NCBI GenBank assembly: GCA_964493945.1
Contig: CAZBQG010000104.1
Coordinates: 1-14,377 of the forward strand
Source: CAZBQG01 sp964493945
GTDB lineage: Bacteria > Pseudomonadota > Alphaproteobacteria > Rhodospirillales > UBA2165
Direction: 5' to 3'
DNA: 14,377 nt
Shown here: positions 7,933-13,304 of the stretch, piece after piece
Layout: each line of letters opens with the position of its first letter
Position numbering within the stretch: position 1 is the stretch's first letter
Program-made: the position numbers and the translations under genes
The notes under the pieces: generated by a model
Seen by the model: only the letters and a program-made list of their open reading frames with translations
Told to the model about the DNA's origin: nothing
Databases searched by the model: none

Positions 7933-9122
7933 GCGATGGCGTCTTTCATCCCAGCGGGCCAGTTTTCCGGATCACTTCCGTGCTGGGCAATGAAGGCGAA
8001 TACCGTCCGCTCAAAGCCGAAACCGACGCAGCCTGTATGGGCGAAATTTCCGTCAGGCAGCCGGATATCCAGTGTGCGCCCGAAAAAATCCTGATGGCGG
8101 TTATAGGATCCGATGGCCAGGCTGTCACCGCTATAGGGCAGTTGGGCGCGAACCTCATGCTTCAATTCAAAGGCGGTCTGGTAGGCGGCCAGATCCCGGT
8201 AATTGCCGACAAAAAACGGATCGGTGGCCGTCTCGATGCGGTAGGCCAGATCAATTTCAGCCAGCACTTCGTTCATTTTTGATTTGGCCGCCTCCAGCCG
8301 GTCGATCACGTAATCGGCCCCACCGACGAAAATGATCTCGCGCATGGTGAAGTTCCACAGTCTTTCCAGGGACACCATGTTGATGGATTCATAGCGGAAG
8401 CAATTGCCGAAGGCGGTCGCCGCCAGACCGTCTTCGGGCAGGGTGCTGTCGGCGAGCATCATGTAGAGGTGATGACAAACGGTGGGCGACAGCATGGCCT
8501 GGGCCTGGGCGTAGGACCCGTCGGGCGCGACAACGCAGCCATCTTCGGCATGCCCGTCTGTGGCGAAGTTTTTGATAACTTCCAAATCTTCGCGAAGATG
8601 AGTGACGAAACAAAGGGAATGGGGAAAATTGCTGAAATACTTGACCCGCTCCAGGTAGCCGGGCGAGATGAGGGACGGAAACCGGTAGGGTGCCGCACCA
8701 AAATCGCCGGCGATGCTCTTCATTTTATCTTCGAAGCGGTCCACCAGGCGGGCCAGCAGCGGGCCGAAAGCGAAGAAGCCCTTGCCTTCGGGCAACACAT
8801 CGCGCCCGGCCACCAGACCGGGCATGGGATCTTGGGTGCAGGAGAATTTGGTCCTGGAATGATCTTCCAAGATGCGTATTTCGGGCTCGAATTCATGATC
8901 CACCATGGCCGCCAGCACCTGATCGACCTTGTCCTTGATCCCGGAGATTTCCCGATCGCCCAGAGCTTGGCTGAATTCCACATGGATGGTGGAATTTTCC
9001 CGGTCCAGAGTGGCGCCGGAAATGCGCTGATCGACGAAGGCCAGCTTGGCACGAAGCTCGCCCCTCAGATGCTCCGACAGGCCGTCCGGAAGGGGTATCT
9101 GCAAATGTGAATTTGGCGCCAT
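7929..9122 (-). CDS. Class II aaRS-like amino acid:[carrier protein] ligase
   Basis: Predicted to adenylate a small amino acid and load it onto the phosphopantetheine arm of the carrier encoded in the same operon. The 397-residue protein has class II synthetase motif 2 (CFRYES at 241-246, Arg243) and motif 3 (GFGFER at 367-372, Arg372). It also has LSPTVCHH at 211-218, FRYE at 242-245 and HTGCVGFG at 362-369, so Cys216, Glu245 and Cys365 are good candidates for the Cys/Glu/Cys zinc site known in atypical archaeal SerRS and in the bacterial aa:CP ligases. It lacks an obvious long N-terminal coiled-coil tRNA-binding arm, and the first ~90 residues form a separate small domain. Known relatives activate glycine or alanine; specificity here is unknown. 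It is the last gene of the operon, 9 bases after the MBOAT stop. A true SerRS is unlikely given architecture and neighbours. Confidence 0.85.
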   Translation of the reverse strand: MAPNSHLQIPLPDGLSEHLRGELRAKLAFVDQRISGATLDRENSTIHVEFSQALGDREISGIKDKVDQVLAAMVDHEFEPEIRILEDHSRTKFSCTQDPMPGLVAGRDVLPEGKGFFAFGPLLARLVDRFEDKMKSIAGDFGAAPYRFPSLISPGYLERVKYFSNFPHSLCFVTHLREDLEVIKNFATDGHAEDGCVVAPDGSYAQAQAMLSPTVCHHLYMMLADSTLPEDGLAATAFGNCFRYESINMVSLERLWNFTMREIIFVGGADYVIDRLEAAKSKMNEVLAEIDLAYRIETATDPFFVGNYRDLAAYQTAFELKHEVRAQLPYSGDSLAIGSYNRHQDFFGRTLDIRLPDGNFAHTGCVGFGFERTVFAFIAQHGSDPENWPAGMKDAIA

Positions 9123-9131
9123 TTCAGTTCA

Positions 9132-10358
9132 TCAACCGCTCAGGAAAAATCCGTGCAGTGATCTGTATAGGTCCCCGACCGAATTCTCAAGAAACAAGAA
9201 GGTCAGGGCGACGAAATGCAGGGTTATGAGAACAGACGCCAGATGGATCACCGGGTTGGCGCTGAAGGTCCGGTAGCTGTCGGCGCCCATGCCGCGCTTA
9301 AGCAACTGGCCGAAAAACACGGAGACCAGCAAGCCCAGCCCATGGAGCATGCCGAACACCACGAAATTGAGCGAAGTGCCATGCCAGGCGCCCACAGTAT
9401 AAAAGGTCACCAACACGCTGAGCGCCATCATGGCGCCGTGCCAGCCGGGCGCGGTGCGCTTGACCAGGGCCGCGCTCAGCGGGGTGAAGACATATCTCCT
9501 GATCCACTCGCCAAAGGACATATGCCAGCGGCCCCAGAAATCCTGAACGTTCCGGGCCAAATAAGGGTGGTTGAAATTTTCCGGCAAGGTCCTGAATCCG
9601 CAGGCGCGGGCCGCACCGATGATCACATCCATATATCCGGAAAAATTCAAATACAGATAGAGGGGATAGGCATAGAGCACGATCAGAAAATCGATCCAGT
9701 CGGCCCCGCTTTTGGCCAGTAGCCCGATGTCCGACATAGGCAGGAACAAGGGCGCAATGACGAAGGCCTTGATCAGCCCGTTTGCAATCCGGTGGGCGTC
9801 GCTCAGCAGCTCACGGTTAGTAGGCCGGCCGATTTCCGCCAGGCCCTTGGCGAAGCTCTCGTACAGCTGGATGGGCCCGGCGATCAGGGTCCAGGGCGAC
9901 AAAAGATAAGCCAAATATTCAGAAACCTTCAGCCGCCCGCCCTTAATATAGGGTGCATCCAGCACCAGGTGAATTTGGCGGAACAGGATGAAGGAAATGC
10001 CGATCAGTGAAACCGGATGATCCAGCCAACCGGTCAGATCGGCCCAGGCATAGCGCTTGAAAACCAGGAACAATGCCAACTGCCAGGCCAGGATCAAAAA
10101 CAATGCCCCCCCCGAGGCCTCATCCTTGCGCCCCCAGCGGCTAACGGCGGCGAAATAGGGTCCGCACAAAAAAAGCACCATGGCCGCCAGATCGATGGGA
10201 CGGAGCCAGGTCAGGCTCATGGCCCCGCCGGTGACGATCAGGGCCCAGGCGAAATGCCGGCGCCAGGAACTCCAGGCGATAAGCACCAATGCCGTGGTGA
10301 TCAGCAGATATCCGATGGAGTTGGGCGCCACGGGGGAGAGGTTGATCAAACTGTTCAA
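9132..10358 (-). CDS. MBOAT-family membrane acyltransferase, DltB-like role
   Basis: A polytopic inner-membrane protein of 408 residues. MBOAT hallmarks: LNFSGYMDVIIG at 237-248, ENFNHPYLARNVQDFWGRWHM at 260-280 and the presumed catalytic histidine His326 in GAWHGTSLNF. In the Dlt pathway the MBOAT protein takes an acyl group from the carrier's phosphopantetheine thioester and moves it across the membrane; the linked carrier, ligase, SGNH and microprotein genes argue for the same job here. The start is TTG at 10358, overlapping the TGA of the SGNH gene (TTGA), so translation is probably coupled. Sequence alone does not distinguish aminoacyl transfer from O-acetylation; the operon does. It differs clearly from the AlgI-like MBOAT at the right end of the window. 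Confidence 0.88.
   Translation of the reverse strand: MNSLINLSPVAPNSIGYLLITTALVLIAWSSWRRHFAWALIVTGGAMSLTWLRPIDLAAMVLFLCGPYFAAVSRWGRKDEASGGALFLILAWQLALFLVFKRYAWADLTGWLDHPVSLIGISFILFRQIHLVLDAPYIKGGRLKVSEYLAYLLSPWTLIAGPIQLYESFAKGLAEIGRPTNRELLSDAHRIANGLIKAFVIAPLFLPMSDIGLLAKSGADWIDFLIVLYAYPLYLYLNFSGYMDVIIGAARACGFRTLPENFNHPYLARNVQDFWGRWHMSFGEWIRRYVFTPLSAALVKRTAPGWHGAMMALSVLVTFYTVGAWHGTSLNFVVFGMLHGLGLLVSVFFGQLLKRGMGADSYRTFSANPVIHLASVLITLHFVALTFLFLENSVGDLYRSLHGFFLSG
10348..10358 (-). repeat. Shared 11-mer at MBOAT gene start (copy 2)
   Basis: TTGAACAGTTT on the minus strand forms the first codons (start TTG, then Asn-Ser-Leu) of the MBOAT gene and is identical to the first codons of the SGNH gene at 11551-11541. 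AGAAATTC also lies shortly upstream of both starts (10377-10370 and 11577-11570). Confidence 0.5.
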
Positions 10359-11551
10359 GGTCTGATCCCGAATTTCTTTTGCAGCCAGCCCGCCGCTTCC
10401 CGAGCCAGGATGTCATGGCCCAAGGCATTCAGATGGCCATCATCGGGAAAGCTCAGAAAATCCTTGGAAGCCTTCATGGGCTTCTCCATGCCCAGCACCG
10501 GCACGCCCCGCTTGCCCAGTTCCTGAAGCAGGCGGCGATAGGGCCTGGATACATCCAGGGTTTTTGCATCCACGCCCAGATGATCCGTATAGCGCTTAAA
10601 ATAGGCGGCGTTCATCTGGTGGTGGCTGGGAATAAGGATGAACCCGGTTTTGGCGCCCATATTTTTTTCCAGCCATATTTGCAGTGCCGCCACATAATCG
10701 GCGGTGGAAGTGATCAGATTGTCATGGGGGGTTTGGCCACCCCGGCGAAGCAATCCCACCGGCGTCGAACTGGCCAGCGCCACGTCGCTTCTCAGGCCGA
10801 CATTCAGGGTCAGTTCATGGAGCACCGGTATGGAATTTACCCCAACCTTCAGCCAGGAATAGATGGCGTTGTTGTTCAAAAACCGGCTTTTTATCCCAAT
10901 CCAGCTCACCTCCGCCTGATCAGCGAAGCGCCGGATTTGTCCGGCAAAAACCTGCCTGGCTCCGGGCCGGGCCAGGTCCTTGGGGCTTTTCGCTATCTCC
11001 GCCAGAGGCTTGGGAATTTGTTCCATATGCCGGGCATGATCGGCCAGCGCATTGGTCAGGGTCATTTCAATGAGGATCGCCCGTGGCCGGTGGCCCAGGC
11101 CGTAAAGATGCTTCATGACCTTCAATTGATTGGGTAGACGGTGGCCCTCGGAGGCCAGATTGGCCACGGGCCAGCCCCGCGCCTGAAGCCGGGCCGCCGC
11201 GACCTCATTATCTTGCACAAAACCGCCAAAGGAATTGGATGCTCCGGCCCACCAGATTCCCGCCAGATCCTGTTCAAACCCGGCCTCCCTGTCCCTGAAG
11301 CCCAGGGCATTGGTCCGGTTGATCACGTCGTAATTGGGCGGGTTGAGCCGCCGGACCCGGAGGTTGGGCTTCTGGAAAGTGCCGTAGACGGGATGTTTGA
11401 CGAACCGGGCCTGGTTGACGGCGCGCCATTCGGGGAAGATAAACAGGCGAAAGACCACCTCGGTCAGAGCGATCACCAACAGCCCGGCGATGATCAGGCG
11501 GACTTTGCCGGGCCTGGGAATGGCGTGGGGGGGATTTTCTAAACTGTTCAA
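10355..11551 (-). CDS. Membrane-anchored SGNH hydrolase-like acyltransferase, DltD-like role
   Basis: A 398-residue protein with one N-terminal transmembrane anchor (about 18-36, KVRLIIAGLLVIALTEVVF preceding a long periplasmic domain). SGNH features: GASNSFG at 103-109, where Ser105 takes the GDSxxxG nucleophile position but the usual Asp is Ala, and DDGHLN at 370-375, where Asp370 and His373 fit the catalytic DxxH. AlgX/AlgJ/DltD-type proteins use this fold to acylate or deacylate extracytoplasmic polymers. In this operon it would hand the amino acid to the envelope acceptor. The start is a TTG; the frame is open back to the in-frame TGA of the microprotein gene 5 codons upstream, so a nearby alternative start is possible. 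No good Shine-Dalgarno is seen, suggesting coupling. Confidence 0.8.
   Translation of the reverse strand: MNSLENPPHAIPRPGKVRLIIAGLLVIALTEVVFRLFIFPEWRAVNQARFVKHPVYGTFQKPNLRVRRLNPPNYDVINRTNALGFRDREAGFEQDLAGIWWAGASNSFGGFVQDNEVAAARLQARGWPVANLASEGHRLPNQLKVMKHLYGLGHRPRAILIEMTLTNALADHARHMEQIPKPLAEIAKSPKDLARPGARQVFAGQIRRFADQAEVSWIGIKSRFLNNNAIYSWLKVGVNSIPVLHELTLNVGLRSDVALASSTPVGLLRRGGQTPHDNLITSTADYVAALQIWLEKNMGAKTGFILIPSHHQMNAAYFKRYTDHLGVDAKTLDVSRPYRRLLQELGKRGVPVLGMEKPMKASKDFLSFPDDGHLNALGHDILAREAAGWLQKKFGIRP
11541..11551 (-). repeat. Shared 11-mer at SGNH gene start (copy 1)
   Basis: The same 11-base sequence as at 10358-10348, in the same reading frame relative to its gene. It could be a duplicated junction left by gene rearrangement or a conserved initiation signal. 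Confidence 0.5.
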
Positions 11552-11566
11552 TTGCGGACCAATGGA

Positions 11567-11725
11567 TCAGAATTTCTGATAGGCGATGACCACGGTTTCG
11601 ACGAACCGCATGCTCAGGAGCAGAAAGAAAACTATTTTGGCCGATAGATACGATATGGACAGAAAGGTTTTGAGCCCGGTCTGCTCCGGTCCCTGTTCGG
11701 AATGTCCATTTTGTGTTGTGGCCAT
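11567..11725 (-). CDS. DltX-like single-pass microprotein ending in Tyr-x-x-Phe
   Basis: A 52-residue protein between the carrier and SGNH genes, translated by hand. It has a polar N-terminus (about 1-19), one hydrophobic segment (FLSISYLSAKIVFFLLLSM, roughly 21-39), an amphipathic stretch and the C-terminus VVIAYQKF. In Gram-positive dlt operons the similar-sized DltX ends in a motif like FIYNEF, whose tyrosine has been shown to act as an acyl acceptor between DltB and DltD. Here Tyr49 is likewise fourth from the end and Phe is the last residue. The ATG at 11725 has an AAGGTGG-like Shine-Dalgarno about 10 bases upstream. Position in the operon, size, single TM and C-terminal motif agree; overall sequence identity to DltX is not evident. 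Stop TGA at 11569-11567. Confidence 0.78.
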   Translation of the reverse strand: MATTQNGHSEQGPEQTGLKTFLSISYLSAKIVFFLLLSMRFVETVVIAYQKF

Positions 11726-11765
11726 ATCGCTTGACCCCACCTTGGGGATAAAATAACCGGCTGAT

Positions 11766-12011
11766 CTAAGCCGCCTGCTTTTCCTCGATCATATCTACAA
11801 GCTGACCGATATTTTCAAAGCGGGTCAATTCAGCCGTCGCGAACCGCACATCAAATTTCTTTTCCACCGCCAGGATTATCCTGATATGGCTCAAACTGTC
11901 CCAACCTTCCACATCGCCTGCCGTGGTTTCGGGCGAGAGTTCAATGGACTCCGTGCCCAGCACGCCCAGGAACACAGTGGTCAGCTTGGCATAGATATCG
12001 TCTCTGCTCAT
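11766..12011 (-). CDS. Acyl/aminoacyl carrier protein, DltC-like role
   Basis: An acidic 81-residue four-helix carrier protein. The attachment motif GWDSLSH places the phosphopantetheinylated serine at Ser39. It is more like DltC/peptidyl-carrier and the carriers paired with aa:CP ligases than the housekeeping fatty-acid ACP, which has a DSLD(T/S)VEL-type motif. It is first in the operon, with AAGGGA about 8 bases before the ATG and a strong promoter candidate just upstream; the microprotein gene follows after 40 bases. Expected role: carry an aminoacyl thioester from the synthetase-like ligase (9122-7929) to the MBOAT protein at the inner membrane. Activation needs a phosphopantetheinyl transferase from elsewhere in the genome. 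Confidence 0.88.
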   Translation of the reverse strand: MSRDDIYAKLTTVFLGVLGTESIELSPETTAGDVEGWDSLSHIRIILAVEKKFDVRFATAELTRFENIGQLVDMIEEKQAA

Positions 12012-12038
12012 GCCTGGTCCCTTCTCAACCCTTTCGGT

Positions 12039-12067
12039 CTGATAGCCATAACCCCCGATGCTGTCAA
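12039..12067 (-). promoter_or_regulatory. Putative sigma70 promoter of the dlt-like operon
   Basis: On the minus strand TTGACA (12067-12062, perfect consensus) and TATCAG (12044-12039, 4 of 6) are separated by 17 bases, giving a leader of about 20 bases that contains the AAGGGA ribosome site before the carrier ATG at 12011. It lies in the 211-base divergent region shared with the AlgI-like gene; no equally good promoter is seen for that gene. Confidence 0.6.
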
Positions 12068-12331
12068 AACAAAATCGCTTGGGATGGATTTTTTCCGGCC
12101 TCGTGCCAACTCACGAAGCCACTCTTGACGGAAACTCTAACTTCATGCCAGCGTAGCCCGGTCGGACCAAACCATTTTTGGAGCCCATGGGTGATTAAAG
12201 CCACAGGTATCGAATTCAACTGATGTTGTTTAATTCTTACGAATTCATTGCTGTTTTTCTCCCCATTACCCTTGCGCTATTTCTAGGCTCTCACTTTTTC
12301 CTGAATAAGAAGCTTGATAAGTTTTTTATAT

Positions 12332-12333
12332 TA
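12332..12333. repeat. Left copy of TA target-site duplication
   Basis: TA directly abuts the left inverted repeat; its partner is at 13303-13304. Deleting one copy with the element restores the host reading frame, which supports a 2-bp duplication. Confidence 0.7.
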
Positions 12334-12350
12334 GACCTGTTGCAAAAGTA
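12334..12350 (+). repeat. Left terminal inverted repeat
   Basis: GACCTGTTGCAAAAGTA matches the reverse complement of the right end at 16 of 17 positions. Confidence 0.9.
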
Positions 12351-12387
12351 CGGTGAATCTTTGTTAACCCGCATGTGATTCAAAGAA

Positions 12388-12410
12388 GGAAGAGCAAAGG
12401 AGGCTCTTCC
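12388..12410 (+). promoter_or_regulatory. Stem-loop presenting the transposase ribosome-binding site
   Basis: A perfect 8-bp stem (GGAAGAGC at 12388-12395 with GCTCTTCC at 12403-12410) encloses a 7-base loop AAAGGAG, the Shine-Dalgarno of the transposase gene. The stem ends one base before the ATG at 12412, so folding should affect initiation. Confidence 0.65.
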
Positions 12411-12411
12411 G

Positions 12412-13242
12412 ATGGCGAAGTTTAACAGCAGGTGGCTTATTTCCAAACGGCAATTTCGTTCCCTGACGGGTGTTGAGGCAGATACGTTCCGCAAGTTGGT
12501 TGAGCGTCTGCGGCCTCATTGGCGAGAGCGGATCGTGGCTCCGAAGAACCGTCCCGTACGTCCGTGGGGTGTAGGCGGACTTGAGGATCACCTCCTTGTC
12601 CTTCTGATCCTGTACCGATGTGCCATCACGCAGGATTTCATGGCCTGTCTGTATCAAACCAATAAGTCGACCGTCAGCCGGTCCCTGCGGCGGATCAAAG
12701 ATTTGGCCGTGCGGGTTCTTGGAGTCAAACGCGCGATCAAGGTCAGCCGTGAGGAAGCCGAAACGCTGATCATCGATGGTACGGAGCAGCCGATCGAGAG
12801 ACCAAGCCGCAAACAGAGGTGCTGGTATTCCGGCAAGAAAAAACGTCACACCATCAAAACCGAAATCGCCGTCACGGAACAGGGACGCATCGTCGGCATT
12901 TCCAAGCCCGCACCCGGTCGGGTCCATGACCTCGAAATCCGCCGCCGGGCCCCACCATTACCAAAATATTCTCATGTCTACGCCGACAGTGGATACCAGG
13001 GGCTTCAGGAAGACCACGCCGCCATCGAAATCCCGTACAAGAAAACCAAGAAGAGACCGCTCACCAAAGAAGAACGCGATTACAACCATGCCCTCAACCG
13101 CTTTCGTGTACGCGTCGAACATCGGATCGCACGGCTCAAATCATTCCGCATCCTGGCCGAAAGATACCGCTACCCAAGAGGTCGATACGCTGTCAAAATC
13201 AGCACCGTTGCCGGCATCGTCAACTTGGTCGATGGATTCTGA
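12412..13242 (+). CDS. IS5-family transposase (DDE_Tnp_4 type)
   Basis: A 276-residue transposase in one uninterrupted frame. The N-terminal third is a helix-turn-helix DNA-binding region (LLVLLILYRC...FMACLYQTNKSTVSRSLRRI, around 61-95, with STVSRSLRRI as recognition helix). The catalytic triad is visible as Asp122 (IIDGTEQPIERP), Asp192 (YADSGYQG) and Glu236 (RVRVEHRIARLK), all in the expected DDE_Tnp_4 context. Length is usual for the ISL2 subgroup, and no frameshift is needed. Translation likely depends on the stem-loop described at 12388-12410. A weak TTGCAA-17-GTTAAC pair starting in the left end may be its promoter. Confidence 0.95.
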   Translation: MAKFNSRWLISKRQFRSLTGVEADTFRKLVERLRPHWRERIVAPKNRPVRPWGVGGLEDHLLVLLILYRCAITQDFMACLYQTNKSTVSRSLRRIKDLAVRVLGVKRAIKVSREEAETLIIDGTEQPIERPSRKQRCWYSGKKKRHTIKTEIAVTEQGRIVGISKPAPGRVHDLEIRRRAPPLPKYSHVYADSGYQGLQEDHAAIEIPYKKTKKRPLTKEERDYNHALNRFRVRVEHRIARLKSFRILAERYRYPRGRYAVKISTVAGIVNLVDGF

Positions 13243-13285
13243 GAAATAGTCCACCGGGAGAATGCCGACCACAGCGTTAACAGAC

Positions 13286-13302
13286 TACTTTTGCAACAAG
13301 TC
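13286..13302 (-). repeat. Right terminal inverted repeat
   Basis: Reverse complement GACTTGTTGCAAAAGTA pairs with the left end, with a single C/T difference at position 4. Confidence 0.9.
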
Positions 13303-13304
13303 TA
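13303..13304. repeat. Right copy of TA target-site duplication
   Basis: TA directly follows the right inverted repeat; see the left copy at 12332-12333. Confidence 0.7.

Larger units (their letters stand above)
12334..13302 (+). mobile_element. Complete IS5-family (ISL2-like) insertion sequence, 969 bp
   Basis: The element is bounded by 17-bp terminal inverted repeats with one mismatch and flanked by TA duplications. It carries one intact DDE transposase gene with an HTH plus DDE_Tnp_4-type arrangement, which with the 2-bp TA duplication fits the ISL2 subgroup. GTTAAC also occurs just inside each end (12363-12368 and 13276-13281). The intact transposase, near-perfect ends and otherwise undamaged host frame suggest a recent insertion. 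Confidence 0.9.

Noticed and set aside
7929..9122. Housekeeping seryl-tRNA synthetase
   Set aside because: No N-terminal coiled-coil arm is evident, the zinc-type Cys/Glu/Cys pattern and carrier-protein operon fit an aa:CP ligase better.
11766..12011. Fatty-acid synthesis ACP
   Set aside because: The motif context GWDSLSHIRI and linkage to MBOAT and ligase genes fit a DltC/aminoacyl carrier rather than AcpP.
12334..13302. IS630/Tc1-type element, because of the TA duplication
   Set aside because: The transposase motifs (DGTEQP, DSGYQG, VEHRIARLK) are those of IS5-family DDE_Tnp_4 enzymes, and the ISL2 subgroup also produces short duplications.
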